From positions 1,426,001-1,490,000 of the forward strand of contig OZ271831.1 in assembly GCA_965601455.1 (NCBI GenBank): a stretch of DNA of 64,000 bases, read 5' to 3'. The stretch is from JANQEU01 sp965601455 (GTDB taxonomy: Bacteria; Bacteroidota; Bacteroidia; Cytophagales; Cyclobacteriaceae). Below the pieces are notes generated by a model that saw only the letters and a program-made list of their open reading frames with translations, did no database searches and had not been told where the DNA came from. A program made the translations under genes and the position numbers. Position 1 is the stretch's first letter. Each line of letters opens with the position of its first letter. Below are positions 28,350 to 37,872 of this stretch, one piece after another.

Positions 28350-29198
28350 TTATTGTACTTCCACGATAGTTGTTTCTTTATATTTTATGGAAGTAACGCC
28401 GAAAAAACCTAAAACAGGAGTTTCGGGAGATGAGATATTTATGAGATTACCAACGAGCCGGGTGGGAGCACTTCCACCACTTGTTCCCTGGGATACAACT
28501 TGGGACTTAAAAAGTTGGAAGAAATTGAAAATTGCTGCTGACAAAGACTGTACAGAGATTATAACCCGGTCTCCTTCACTGAGAGAAATATTGGTGAAGT
28601 CATTTCGGAAGTCGCTCCCATTGATGAATCGGTCTTCCAGTAACGTTATTCTTTCGGGATCAGTGATCAATGTATCGTTGACAGTGAAATTCCATCGATA
28701 GAAATTGACTTGGTCGGCAGGATCAGATGCGAATACTATTGGAAAATAAACTGGAATTTCGACGGAAGGATCTTCAGGTGATGGTTGCAGAACAAAATCG
28801 TATTCAATTTTATCAATTTCTATTACTTCGATCAGTGTTTCGGGTTGAGATTTGATCGTATCTCCTTCCGATAAAACAACAATTAGTTGATAAGTGTTGT
28901 CATATAATCCAACAAAATTTGAGTCGGAAATGTAAATGCCATTGGTTGTATGTTCGTAATTGAATACACTGTCAAAAGAATCTCTGATCTGCACCTGGGC
29001 ATCCGTAATTGCGGGAGATTCCAGGTCATTTGAAAAATTGGTCGTCCGACTTATTCTGATACTTTGCGGCCCGTTTTGATCATTTAGCCAGCCTTCGATT
29101 ACCACAACACTCACATTTTCCGGGAGGTCTAAATCAATCACATCTTCACATGCTATGAACCAAAATACTATTCCAATGTATTTTATCACTTTCATCAA
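28350..29198 (-). CDS. DUF4249 family lipoprotein
   Basis: 282 aa with a lipobox ending at Cys17 (VFWFIAC). EDVIDLDLPE followed by VVIEGWLNDQNGPQSIRISRTTNFSND is the DUF4249 start. Beta-rich outer-membrane lipoproteins of this family are regularly encoded directly after a TonB receptor, as here (the start overlaps the receptor stop by four bases). Likely a surface partner of that receptor, analogous in position to SusD. Ligand unknown. Confidence 0.88.
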   Translation of the reverse strand: MMKVIKYIGIVFWFIACEDVIDLDLPENVSVVVIEGWLNDQNGPQSIRISRTTNFSNDLESPAITDAQVQIRDSFDSVFNYEHTTNGIYISDSNFVGLYDNTYQLIVVLSEGDTIKSQPETLIEVIEIDKIEYDFVLQPSPEDPSVEIPVYFPIVFASDPADQVNFYRWNFTVNDTLITDPERITLLEDRFINGSDFRNDFTNISLSEGDRVIISVQSLSAAIFNFFQLFKSQVVSQGTSGGSAPTRLVGNLINISSPETPVLGFFGVTSIKYKETTIVEVQ

Positions 29199-31813
29199 AA
29201 CTGGAAGTTTAGTGTGATTGCAGGAATGATGAATCCAAAAATGGAGTATCTCACTACTTCGGTGGTATTAGGATCACTTTCGGATTGTCGGAAAAAGTAA
29301 GAGTACGCGTTTCTTCGAGCATAGACATTGTACAAGGTAAATGTCCAGTAGTAATGTTCCAGGCCAAGCTTATCATGCAGTTTTGGAGTTTTGGGTTCCC
29401 ACCTTGCCGCGAGATCAAGCCGATGATAATCACTTATTCTATTTTGGTTTCTACCCTCGAAATAGGGAACAATAAGCCCATCAATTTCATATTTCCCCAA
29501 TGGGAATGTGATTGGTCTACCTGTGCTGTAATTGAAGCTGGCAGAGAAGCTTAGGTATTCAGATCTCGGATGAATCAGGACTGCTGAGAGATCATGAGTT
29601 TTGTCCTGATTGTCAGGGAAAAATTTTCCACGATTGATCTCCTCAGAAGTGAATCTACTTGAGAACCGACGTTCCGATCGTGAAAGTGTATAACTCAACC
29701 AACCGTGAAGAGGGCCACTTCTTTTTTCAAGATAGAACTCCAAACCATAAGCTCTTCCAAAACCAGATACTAATTCTGTCTCAAGCGTTTCATTCAGCAA
29801 TAGATCAGCACCATCCTTGTAATCAATTACATTCCGGAGTGATTTGTAATACCCTTCAATGTAACCTTCCCAATCAGTCGAGAAATTCTGATAATACCCA
29901 AGAGAGATATGGTCAACCTTGACGGGGTCGATATAACGAGTACTTAGTTTCCAAATATCCGTTGGGGCAGGAGTGGCAGTATTTGAAATTAGCTGCAAGT
30001 ATTGATTAACTCTACCATACCCAATTTTCAAGGAATTGTTTTTCTCGAGGTTGATGTTTAATGACAATCTGGGTTCAGGATTAATAAAATGATCAATCAC
30101 TTCAAGTTGATCACGCACCAATGTATCAATTATTCCATCAGTCGATCTAGGTTGGTCGCGGTTATATATATAGGTGTTTGCAGGTCCGAAAGTTGCTAAT
30201 GATGAAATCCTCAATCCATACAATAAAGACGCCCGATCACCGATTTTTAGATTGTGGTTACCATAGGCTCCTATCTCTAGGCCATGCTCATTATCAAGTA
30301 TGACCTCATTGACTAGGCTACTGTTTTCATCAAAGGGCAATCGTTCTCCGGGTTGCAATCGATGAAAAATCACCTCCAAGCCAAATTCGAATTCATCCCC
30401 CTTAGGTCTCGTGTATTCGTGATTTAGCTTCAATGAATAATCACGGATATCTGATCGGCCAATAAAAGAGCCGGCTTCCAACGGATTAATTATTCGATAG
30501 GAAAAATCACTAACGACAAAAGAGTAGTTGGCAAAATGTCTTCGGTTGTAAGTGTGATTCCAGCGGAATGATCCCGTTCGATTACCCCACCGTCTTATTG
30601 CATCAAATCCTGCTCTGTTTTGATCATTACCGTAGTAGCCCGAAAGAAAGAAGTTGTTCTTCTCGTTCTTTACCCAGTTGATTTTAAGATTGAAATCCTG
30701 GAATGACGTTCGGCTGGAATTATCAATTGCATCACTGAATGGATTATCTGAGATGTCAAATAGTGATTGTCTCGCCGATACCAGGTAAGAGCTTTCTCCT
30801 CGTTTAATCGGACCTTCAAGCATCAGTCTGGCAGATACTAATCCAATACCACCGGTGAGCACATGATTGTACTTATTGCCCTCCTTTTGATGGATTGAAA
30901 TCACGGAAGAAGCTCGGCCTCCATACTTTGCAGGAATAAAGCCCTTCATGATTTTTGAGCTGTTCACAGCATCCGGATTAAAGACTGATATCAAGCCATA
31001 AAAATGATTTGGATTATAGATAATCGCTTCATCTAGCAGCAACAGGTTTTGATCAATGTTACCACCTCGCACATTCAGTCCGGCTGCGTCTTCTCCCAAA
31101 GTACGGATTCCTGGTAAGGTCAATGATTTTTGAATCACATCTACCTCCCCAAGGAAATATGGTATTTGATTTTCAATGCTGTTATCGAGAATTTTTTCTC
31201 CAGGAATCATACTGGTGATATTTCTATTGAGTTCTAAATTGCTCACAACAATTTCCTGTAACTCTGTCATAGATTCTTCTAATTCATAGACCGATATAGG
31301 ATTCTTCTGAACTAAGTTGAGTGTATCCACAAGTGTACGAAAGCCCACAAATCGGATGGTTATTACGACGGATTCCTCTTTTGCAGTAGGCAGAGAGAAA
31401 AAGCCGTAGTTATTCGTGACAGTACCTAACTCTCCGTTATTGATATTGATAGTTGCGCCAATTAGCGACTCACCGGATTTGGTATCCTTTACATATCCTG
31501 ACAATAGTATCCTTTTTTTTGGGCTCCATTGAATGACTATGGCATTAGATGTGATCGTGTATGTGAGATCCATGGACTTGTACTTGTCAAGGATATCGGA
31601 AATAGGATATGTACCTTTTTCGAATGCGATGACATCTCCTGGAAGACGTGTGGGGGAGTAAACGATGTTAATATTCTGCGCAATTGCAATTTCAAGGAGC
31701 TGATTTACTTTATAACCAGCCGACCGATTTATAGTAATCCTATGATCGTTGGATTGACCTAATGCTCCGTAGGAGCAAAAAACTATGGCGGTAATAAGGA
31801 GAATACGGTGCAT
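29195..31813 (-). CDS. TonB-dependent receptor with STN signalling domain
   Basis: 872 aa. Signal peptide (MHRILLITAIVFCSYGALG). Then an STN/secretin-N domain (~30-90), a carboxypeptidase-like regulatory domain (ILLSGYVKDTKSGESLIGATININN, ~100-180), a plug (~190-320, with AAGLNVRGGNIDQNLLLLDEAIIYNPNHFYG) and a 22-strand barrel ending in ITLNFQF. The STN domain would signal to the FecR encoded upstream. Transports an unidentified substrate, perhaps a siderophore or peptide. Confidence 0.9.
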   Translation of the reverse strand: MHRILLITAIVFCSYGALGQSNDHRITINRSAGYKVNQLLEIAIAQNINIVYSPTRLPGDVIAFEKGTYPISDILDKYKSMDLTYTITSNAIVIQWSPKKRILLSGYVKDTKSGESLIGATININNGELGTVTNNYGFFSLPTAKEESVVITIRFVGFRTLVDTLNLVQKNPISVYELEESMTELQEIVVSNLELNRNITSMIPGEKILDNSIENQIPYFLGEVDVIQKSLTLPGIRTLGEDAAGLNVRGGNIDQNLLLLDEAIIYNPNHFYGLISVFNPDAVNSSKIMKGFIPAKYGGRASSVISIHQKEGNKYNHVLTGGIGLVSARLMLEGPIKRGESSYLVSARQSLFDISDNPFSDAIDNSSRTSFQDFNLKINWVKNEKNNFFLSGYYGNDQNRAGFDAIRRWGNRTGSFRWNHTYNRRHFANYSFVVSDFSYRIINPLEAGSFIGRSDIRDYSLKLNHEYTRPKGDEFEFGLEVIFHRLQPGERLPFDENSSLVNEVILDNEHGLEIGAYGNHNLKIGDRASLLYGLRISSLATFGPANTYIYNRDQPRSTDGIIDTLVRDQLEVIDHFINPEPRLSLNINLEKNNSLKIGYGRVNQYLQLISNTATPAPTDIWKLSTRYIDPVKVDHISLGYYQNFSTDWEGYIEGYYKSLRNVIDYKDGADLLLNETLETELVSGFGRAYGLEFYLEKRSGPLHGWLSYTLSRSERRFSSRFTSEEINRGKFFPDNQDKTHDLSAVLIHPRSEYLSFSASFNYSTGRPITFPLGKYEIDGLIVPYFEGRNQNRISDYHRLDLAARWEPKTPKLHDKLGLEHYYWTFTLYNVYARRNAYSYFFRQSESDPNTTEVVRYSIFGFIIPAITLNFQF

Positions 31814-31854
31814 TAGAAAGCCCCTACGAACTTTCCCGCAAAATTACATGATGT

Positions 31855-32745
31855 TTAGCAGCCTTGACCCTTTAACAAGTAGTTGTTAGGTTTTTTTATT
31901 ACTTCAAGTCCAAATACATCAGAAAGGGCATTTAGAACTTCAGTTAAGTTCGGATCGTCAAATGTTCCGGTGAATGTGCACTTTGCTATTTTTCGGTTGC
32001 TCACTTCGATGGATACCTTGAAGTAGTCCTCAACCGTAGAAATCACCTTATTCATGGGTGCTTCATCGAATTGTAGTTTACCTGTCAACCAGGCGGTTTG
32101 GTTTACATCAGCAGTAGCATCTGTTGTAAGCTCCCCAGTGACCTTGGAATACGAAATTCCATTTCCTTCAACCAATCTTATTTTTTGTACCTTATCTTGA
32201 TATTGAACGATTCCTTCGCGAACGTACACTTTCAGCTCCGTATCTAAGTTACTGACTTGGAACGATGTACCAAGAACAACAATTTGTGACTTGTCCGCCT
32301 CAACAACGAACGGACTTTGATTATTGGTCACGTCAAAGAAACCTTTGCCTTCAATTATCACCTCTCGTTGTTTGAAATTCTCTTCAAAGGAAATTGACGA
32401 TTGAGGACTTAGGGTTACCAATGAACCATCTGGTAATTGATACTCAAGAACCTCCGTCTCGGCAGTTACAGTAAGCTTATTTGGTGAATATAAATCTCCT
32501 GATAAATAGATAAACAATGCAAGGCCTAATACAAGTATCACTGAAGCTGCAGCAGCAAAGGGACGTATGTTTACACCGGATTGCTCAACTAGTTTATGTT
32601 TGATCGCAGACCAAGCCTTTTCTGTATCAGGTTCAAAGGGACTTGCTTCAGAGTTATGGTATAGGAAAGAAACAAAATCCTCCCTGTCATCAACTTTTCC
32701 GTTGTAATGAATATCGTTGTACCGTTGTAGATCCTTTTCCACCAT
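31855..32745 (-). CDS. FecR-family anti-sigma factor (DUF4974)
   Basis: 296 aa. Cytosolic N-terminus of ~85 residues with the FecR-type region, one membrane helix (FAAAASVILVLGLALFIYLSG), then a periplasmic FecR domain (LPDGSLVTLSPQSSISFEENF, ~125-170). A C-terminal DUF4974 follows (LQFDEAPMNKVISTVEDYFKVSI, ~220-296). It regulates the ECF sigma encoded upstream and receives input from the receptor encoded downstream. Confidence 0.92.
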   Translation of the reverse strand: MVEKDLQRYNDIHYNGKVDDREDFVSFLYHNSEASPFEPDTEKAWSAIKHKLVEQSGVNIRPFAAAASVILVLGLALFIYLSGDLYSPNKLTVTAETEVLEYQLPDGSLVTLSPQSSISFEENFKQREVIIEGKGFFDVTNNQSPFVVEADKSQIVVLGTSFQVSNLDTELKVYVREGIVQYQDKVQKIRLVEGNGISYSKVTGELTTDATADVNQTAWLTGKLQFDEAPMNKVISTVEDYFKVSIEVSNRKIAKCTFTGTFDDPNLTEVLNALSDVFGLEVIKKPNNYLLKGQGC

Positions 32746-32814
32746 CGTCGTGTTAGTAAGTCATTTGAAAAGAGCCGTACCCCTAATATCTGGGTTAAAA
32801 AAGTTCCTCATTTC

Positions 32815-33366
32815 TTAAAAATCTTTTCTCAATGGCTTAAGGGCTGTTCTCAATTTCTTAAATGCAATGTTCATTTGGTTTTCAACTGTTTTTGTGGAGA
32901 TATTCAGTTCTTCGGCAATTTCCTTGTAAGTCAAACCGGCGTACCTGCTCAAGGTGAATATCTCTCTACATTTTTCAGGGAGTTCTCGTACTGCAGCTTC
33001 GATTATTTCTTTAACTCTCTCCGAATCGAATGGAGAGCCCGATTCGCTGACCTGTATCTCCAGTTCAGTAACATCAGTGGTGGATTGCAGCTTAGGTAGT
33101 TCATTACGTAACCAGTTAATGCATCGGTTTTTTACCGCCGAATACAAATAAGCAGATATGCTATCCTGAATATTGATTTTTGATCTTTTCTCCCAGAGAT
33201 AAAGGAATATTTCCTGTACAATTTCTTCAGCCGCGATACCATCCCTTGTTATCTTGTAGGCATATCTAGCCAGGTCCGGATAAATCTCCTTGAAGAGCAA
33301 TTCGAATACTTTTCGATCGCCATTTTGTATGGCTTTGAACTGTAAATCAAATTTTTGTTCACTCAT
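32815..33366 (-). CDS. ECF RNA polymerase sigma-70 factor (FecI-like)
   Basis: 183 aa, with region 2 (VFELLFKEIYPDLARYAYKITRDGIAAEEIVQEIFLYLWEKR) and region 4 (LPEKCREIFTLSRYAGLTYKEIAEELNISTKTVENQM). This is the Bacteroidota-expansion ECF type that pairs with FecR. First gene of the operon that continues into fecR, TonB receptor and DUF4249. It is head-to-head with a second ECF gene, with 92 bp between. Confidence 0.92.
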   Translation of the reverse strand: MSEQKFDLQFKAIQNGDRKVFELLFKEIYPDLARYAYKITRDGIAAEEIVQEIFLYLWEKRSKINIQDSISAYLYSAVKNRCINWLRNELPKLQSTTDVTELEIQVSESGSPFDSERVKEIIEAAVRELPEKCREIFTLSRYAGLTYKEIAEELNISTKTVENQMNIAFKKLRTALKPLRKDF

Positions 33367-33458
33367 TAAGTTGGACGAAAGTACCCGGATGCTAAAATAG
33401 TTACTGCAGATGCAACCTTAGCTTTTTATTTAAGTCATTAGGTCGATACATTCAGGAT

Positions 33459-34010
33459 TTGGAAGGCAAGTCGTATAATATTCATCAAGGCGTCATCGAA
33501 AGATGCAAAAAGGGAGATCGTAAAGCGCAATACGAACTTTTCGATTTGTACCATCGAGCGATGTATAATACGGCTCTCCGAATCGTTGGCGATGAAGAGG
33601 GGGCGAAGGATGTTCTGCAGGAATCTTTTGTCTCCGCTTTCAAAAATTTGAATCAGTATCGTGAGGATGCTTCTTTTGGAGCCTGGTTGAAGCGGATTGT
33701 CATCAATAAGTCCATTACCTATAACAAGAGGAATAACGTGATGGAAGAGTTGACGGAGGACAAAGAAGATTACTATTACGAGTGGGAAGATGTATCGGAA
33801 ACCGCATTGGAGATTGAAAAGGTTAAAGCGGCTATTGTTGAACTCCCATCAGGATTCCGCAGTGTTTTGACTTTATACCTCTTCGAAGGCTATGACCACA
33901 AAGAGATTAGTCAGATTCTTGGGATTTCAGAGTCTACCTCAAAATCTCAATATAACCGTGCTAAGAAAAAAGTGAGAGAAATTGTTAATAAAGCAGTGAA
34001 ATATGGGTGA
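33459..34010 (+). CDS. ECF RNA polymerase sigma-70 factor (RpoE-like)
   Basis: 183 aa from a TTG start at 33459 (no ATG is in frame before conserved region 2). Region 2: QYELFDLYHRAMYNTALRIVGDEEGAKDVLQESFVSAFKNL. Region 4: LPSGFRSVLTLYLFEGYDHKEISQILGISESTSKSQYNRAKKKV, with the usual helix-turn-helix. Its stop overlaps the next gene by eight bases, and that gene encodes a one-helix membrane protein that may be its anti-sigma. Confidence 0.9.
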   Translation: MEGKSYNIHQGVIERCKKGDRKAQYELFDLYHRAMYNTALRIVGDEEGAKDVLQESFVSAFKNLNQYREDASFGAWLKRIVINKSITYNKRNNVMEELTEDKEDYYYEWEDVSETALEIEKVKAAIVELPSGFRSVLTLYLFEGYDHKEISQILGISESTSKSQYNRAKKKVREIVNKAVKYG

Positions 34011-34527
34011 TCAGTTTGAAAAATTTATCCAGGAAAACAGGGATCGGTTTGATTCTGATCCTGATAAGAACGGACTTTGGGAGGATATCGATAAGGAACT
34101 GGATTCTATGAATTCGTCTTGGAATGCAAACCTTATCTGGAAAGTTGCAGCTGTTCTTTTCTTACTATCAACTGTCGGTTTGGGCATCGATCGAATGGTC
34201 AATCGCTCCTCAACAAATGAAGTTGTTGAAGTTAATTCTGATTTTCTCCAGGCCGAACAGTACTACAGCCAACTTATCAGCGAAAAAAGACAGGAAATTC
34301 TTTCTTTCCGAGATCAGGGACTGGCTGATGAATTTCTCAAGGAAATTGAGGAGCTGGATATTGCTTATGCATCTCTCAAAAAAACATATACCAAAGAGTT
34401 ATCTGATGAGAAAATACTAAATGCTATGATCGCCAATCTTCAATTACGAATTGAAATCCTGAATAAACAACTTATGATTTTACAGGAACTAAATAAAAAG
34501 GACAATGAAACTGAAAAGAGTGTCTAA
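34003..34527 (+). CDS. One-helix membrane protein, candidate anti-sigma factor
   Basis: 174 aa. Acidic cytosolic N-terminus (~45 residues, DSDPDKNGLWEDIDKELD), one membrane helix (LIWKVAAVLFLLSTVGLG, ~46-64), then a helical periplasmic part with coiled-coil pattern. The gene overlaps the sigma gene upstream by eight bases and the next gene by 23. The topology and coupling fit an anti-sigma of that ECF factor, but no anti-sigma domain can be named with confidence. Confidence 0.65.
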   Translation: MGDQFEKFIQENRDRFDSDPDKNGLWEDIDKELDSMNSSWNANLIWKVAAVLFLLSTVGLGIDRMVNRSSTNEVVEVNSDFLQAEQYYSQLISEKRQEILSFRDQGLADEFLKEIEELDIAYASLKKTYTKELSDEKILNAMIANLQLRIEILNKQLMILQELNKKDNETEKSV

Positions 34528-35554
34528 ATACGTTTTCCCATTGATTTTAACCCTTGCATTGCTGAAGGTTCAGGCGGCAGAGGTTTCAAAAACCATCAGG
34601 GAGAATTTTCAGGTTACCTCCAGCACGGAGTTAATCGTTTCCAATTCTTTCGGAAGGGTACATGTTGAGAATTGGGATAAGAATGAAATAGGTGTGGTCA
34701 TAGAACTTATCGCCGAGAGCAACAACGACCAACGGGCCCAGGAGCTTTTGGATCGAATAGATATTGACATCGACGAGGGCAGTTCTTCCATTTACCTAAG
34801 AACACAATTAGGCAACATAAATAGCAAAAACCGAGATCGTATTGAGGTGAACTACCGAATATCGATGCCAGCTGGAAACCCACTTGATATTCAAAACAAG
34901 TTTGGGGATATTTTCACGGATGATAGGGAAGGAGAGTTGTCTATAGACCTATCGTATGGCGCTCTGAAAACGGGTAATCTCAATTCTCGTGTTGACCTGG
35001 AAGTGGCTTTCGGAAGCGCTGATATTGGTGACATTCAAAGAGGAGATTTAAACATCAAGTATTCCGATGTAGAAATTAGAGATTGTGAGCAGATGGATGT
35101 CAGGCAGCAGTTTTCCGATTTGGAGATTGGTAATGTAAGTGAACTAGAACTTGATAGTAAGTATGGAAGTGTAGAGTTGGGTACTGTTGGTGAAATCGAA
35201 GTGGACGTGCAGTACTCCAGGTTTGAAATAGAGGAGCTGACTGGATCTATAGATATGGAGGCCAGATACGTTTCTGGTTTTGAAATTGAGAAAGTTAGAA
35301 AGGAGTTTTCAGAGGTGATCATTTCCGGGACTTTTGGTGCATACGACATTGGATTGGAAGAAGGACTTTCCGCAGAGTTTTACGGTGAGTTTGATTATTC
35401 GGATCTGCGTGCTAGTGGAGTGGATATCGAATTTAGAAGACGTATTCGTGACAATAATCATTCAGAGTATCAGGGGTCAATTGGAGGAGGTAACTCCAGT
35501 AAACGGATTTCCGTTGACTCCAGCTATGGAGACTTAAGGCTCTTTAGTTATTAG
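34505..35554 (+). CDS. DUF4097-type beta-helix exported protein
   Basis: 349 aa with signal peptide (SKYVFPLILTLALLKVQA). After it, short beta-repeats such as DIGDIQRGDLNIKYSDVEIRD and SVELGTVGEIEVDVQYSRFEIEEL, spaced about 20 residues apart, resemble the DUF4097 right-handed beta-helix. In Bacteroidota such proteins follow ECF/anti-sigma pairs, as here. Probably periplasmic; function unknown. Confidence 0.75.
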   Translation: MKLKRVSKYVFPLILTLALLKVQAAEVSKTIRENFQVTSSTELIVSNSFGRVHVENWDKNEIGVVIELIAESNNDQRAQELLDRIDIDIDEGSSSIYLRTQLGNINSKNRDRIEVNYRISMPAGNPLDIQNKFGDIFTDDREGELSIDLSYGALKTGNLNSRVDLEVAFGSADIGDIQRGDLNIKYSDVEIRDCEQMDVRQQFSDLEIGNVSELELDSKYGSVELGTVGEIEVDVQYSRFEIEELTGSIDMEARYVSGFEIEKVRKEFSEVIISGTFGAYDIGLEEGLSAEFYGEFDYSDLRASGVDIEFRRRIRDNNHSEYQGSIGGGNSSKRISVDSSYGDLRLFSY

Positions 35555-35576
35555 ATCAAGGAGATGGGTTGTCCGG

Positions 35577-36287
35577 TTAATACCAACTGGACAACTCAAA
35601 TTCGGAAGTACTGGAGTCCAGCATTTCGTTTGATTCACATTTCAAAACTCTTTTAGGGAATTTCTCAATGAAGTTATGGTTGTGGGTAGCCATAAGAATT
35701 GCCGTACCTGTGTTATTGATTTCAAGGAAAAGCTTAAATATTCCTTCCGCGACTGTTGGATCCAGGTTTCCAGTTGGCTCGTCAGCGAGTAGTATTTGTG
35801 GTTCATTTATCAGTGCCCTGGCAATTACCACACGTTGCTGTTCTCCACCTGATAACTGGTGAGGCATTTTATTATTTACTGAACCTAGACCTACACGCAT
35901 TAAAACATCTGCCATTCTGGATTTCATTTTGGCCTTATCCTTCCAACCTGTCGCTCTCATCACGAACTCCAGGTTTTCGGCAACAGTTCGATCATAAAAC
36001 AACTCGAAATCCTGAAAGATTATTCCAATTTTCCTGCGTAGAAATGGTACCTCTTTAGTTTTAATATCCTTTATGTTGTAACCGGCTACCAGAATGTTCC
36101 CAAGGCGTAGTTCAAGGTCGGCATATAAGGTTTTGAGTAGAGATGATTTCCCACTGCCAGTCCTACCTATTACATACACAAACTCACCTTTCTCTACTTT
36201 GAAGGATATGTCCTTCAATATGGCCTGGTTTTCCTGAAAGATCGTAGCTCCTTCTACCTCAACAACATAATCAGAGTCAAAACTCAT
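35577..36287 (-). CDS. ftsE: Cell division ABC ATPase FtsE-like
   Basis: 236 aa. Walker A GRTGSGKSS (~40-48), signature LSGGEQQRVVIARAL, Walker B ILLADEPTGNLD and switch histidine ATHNHNF. Closest in pattern to FtsE (the family shares RKIGIIFQDFELF and TVAENLEFV). With FtsX it would link septal division to murein hydrolase activation; ftsX is not adjacent. Downstream of the small gene at 36292, with a 4-nt gap. Confidence 0.82.
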   Translation of the reverse strand: MSFDSDYVVEVEGATIFQENQAILKDISFKVEKGEFVYVIGRTGSGKSSLLKTLYADLELRLGNILVAGYNIKDIKTKEVPFLRRKIGIIFQDFELFYDRTVAENLEFVMRATGWKDKAKMKSRMADVLMRVGLGSVNNKMPHQLSGGEQQRVVIARALINEPQILLADEPTGNLDPTVAEGIFKLFLEINNTGTAILMATHNHNFIEKFPKRVLKCESNEMLDSSTSEFELSSWY

Positions 36288-36291
36288 TTCA

Positions 36292-36519
36292 CTAAATATT
36301 AAGTGGCACTAGTTTTCCAAATGGTAGGGTGTCAATTACTTTTTTTAGCTCTTCTTCTTTACCCTCCAAGCCGTATTTTTCTAGCTTTTTTAGCGGTCTG
36401 TCGGCCCTGAAATAAGCGACCAAGACGAATTTTTCGTCACGTAATTGTATATAATCGGGGATTTTGGCTTTCCCTTTTACTTTGATGATGTACAGACCCG
36501 ATGTGGACGTTTCTGCCAT
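36292..36519 (-). CDS. Conserved small hypothetical protein
   Basis: 75 aa, no signal or membrane segment. Mixed alpha/beta with GLYIIKVKGKAKIPDYIQLRDEKFVLVAYFRADRPLK-type content; no domain recognised. It sits between the transaldolase-type gene (7 nt upstream) and ftsE (4 nt downstream) on the minus strand, so it is probably part of that transcript. Confidence 0.7.
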   Translation of the reverse strand: MAETSTSGLYIIKVKGKAKIPDYIQLRDEKFVLVAYFRADRPLKKLEKYGLEGKEEELKKVIDTLPFGKLVPLNI

Positions 36520-36526
36520 AGAAGGA

Positions 36527-37183
36527 TTACTTATTGCCTTTTTGGTAATCAGCGAGGAATTTTTCTAATCCGATATCCGTAAGAGGGTGTTTCAGCAAAC
36601 CAGTGATAACGCTTAAAGGGCAAGTGACAACATCGGCTCCCACTTCTGCACATTGGATAAGGTGCATGACATGCCTTACAGAGGCTGCCAGTATTTCTGT
36701 TTGATAACCATAATTGTCATAAATCTGAACCATTTGTTCAATTAAAGCCATTCCGTCAGAACTGATATCGTCAAGCCTTCCAATAAATGGGCTGACATAA
36801 CTTGCTCCGGCTTTCGCCGCAAGAATTGCCTGGCCTGAATTAAATATTAATGTGCAGTTTGTTCGAATCCCTTCATTGTAGAAGGCCTTTATTGCCTTAA
36901 CACCATCCTTGATCATGGGTACCTTTACCACAATCTTGTCGTCGATTTTGGCCAGTTCTTTCCCTTCTTTTACGATGCCTTCAAAGTCCGTGGAAATGAC
37001 TTCAGCGCTTACGTTATCATCAACAATATCGCAAATGGATTTATAATGGGATTTAATGTTTTCAGACCCAGTTATACCTTCCTTGGCCATCAAAGAAGGA
37101 TTGGTTGTTACTCCGTCTAATACACCCAGATCATGTGCTTCGCGAATTTCATCCAGGTTGGCCGTATCAATAAAGAATTTCAT
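36527..37183 (-). CDS. fsa: Transaldolase / fructose-6-phosphate aldolase (MipB-type)
   Basis: 218 aa, the short transaldolase family. MKFFIDTANLDEIREAHDLGVLDGVTTNPSL opens it, VVKVPMIKDGVKAI carries the Schiff-base lysine (K in VKVP, ~86), then CTLIFNSGQAILAAKAGASYVSPFIGRLDD and GADVVTCPL. Converts sedoheptulose-7-P with glyceraldehyde-3-P or cleaves F6P; annotated by default as probable transaldolase in this group. Confidence 0.88.
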   Translation of the reverse strand: MKFFIDTANLDEIREAHDLGVLDGVTTNPSLMAKEGITGSENIKSHYKSICDIVDDNVSAEVISTDFEGIVKEGKELAKIDDKIVVKVPMIKDGVKAIKAFYNEGIRTNCTLIFNSGQAILAAKAGASYVSPFIGRLDDISSDGMALIEQMVQIYDNYGYQTEILAASVRHVMHLIQCAEVGADVVTCPLSVITGLLKHPLTDIGLEKFLADYQKGNK

Positions 37184-37216
37184 ATGATTTAGTTAGAGGG
37201 GATAGGAGTTTAAAAA

Positions 37217-37306
37217 GGCAAACAGATATCGCACCGCTACAACCATCTGCCCTTGCTTCCTTCCGGACCTGGGGGATTCAACAGGAGCTGGTCGTACCCG
37301 TTTGCC
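37217..37306 (-). ncRNA. ffs: Small bacterial SRP RNA (4.5S)
   Basis: On the minus strand the conserved tip motif CAGGTCCGGAAGGAAGCA of the SRP RNA is seen. The ends pair (GGCAAAC with GTTTGCC), giving a ~90-nt hairpin without an Alu domain. It would bind Ffh and the ribosome. The 3' end of the gene lies 33 nt from the fsa start. Confidence 0.92.
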
Positions 37307-37312
37307 AAAGTA

Positions 37313-37320
37313 CAAAGTTA
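37313..37320 (-). promoter_or_regulatory. -7 box of the SRP RNA gene
   Basis: TAACTTTG on the minus strand matches TAnnTTTG and lies 7 nt before the first base of the RNA, so transcription should begin at the GGCAAAC end. It overlaps the stop of the upstream 159-aa gene. Confidence 0.6.
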
Positions 37321-37797
37321 GTTTAATTTCAATTCTTCAGTTAATTCTTGGTAACTATTTACATTGGACTCACGGGCTTCTATATCGCATTCAAGTTGGT
37401 TCGCCCAGGTATCAAGGTATAAGGCGACATCTTGTTTGCTATTGTGTCTAAGTCCGGATTTTTTCGATTCAGGAATTGCTTCAAGTACCAAGGGATCTTT
37501 CAGACGCTCAAGGTTAATAAGATCTTGAAGAGTAAGTCCGTTTGAAATAAGTTCAGAAATTAACAAGTCCATTGGAAACTGACTGGTAGGACAAAAAGCA
37601 TCTACTTGCTCTGTCCAATCTCCTTTACCACGCAATGCATAGTTATGTATCTCCTCCCCGGATAAATCGGTAAGGTGCTGGGCTACATGTCCACAATTAC
37701 ACATACCCATGTGTCCCCATTGATACCGGTTATCCTCCTTTATGTCTCTCGCTGCCTTACGTAAAGCGGAGATCAGCTTTCTCGATGCTCTAGCCAT
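37318..37797 (-). CDS. Conserved hypothetical protein with Cys/His cluster
   Basis: 159 aa, cytosolic. The N-terminal third holds GHMGMCNCGHVAQHL (~residues 28-42), with spaced cysteines and histidines that could bind metal. It is rich in Glu and Leu, and contains a typical EYLF-type helical tail. I do not recognise a domain. Divergent from the bTHX gene. Confidence 0.75.
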   Translation of the reverse strand: MARASRKLISALRKAARDIKEDNRYQWGHMGMCNCGHVAQHLTDLSGEEIHNYALRGKGDWTEQVDAFCPTSQFPMDLLISELISNGLTLQDLINLERLKDPLVLEAIPESKKSGLRHNSKQDVALYLDTWANQLECDIEARESNVNSYQELTEELKLN

Positions 37798-37872
37798 ATA
37801 ATATTGTCACTTGGAATTTTTATCTTAACTATTAAAATTGCAAAATAGTTTTTATCAAACCAACCGAAAACT

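Noticed and set aside
37217..37306. A tmRNA or 6S RNA reading of this RNA
   Set aside because: The SRP tip motif and paired ends are decisive for 4.5S RNA.
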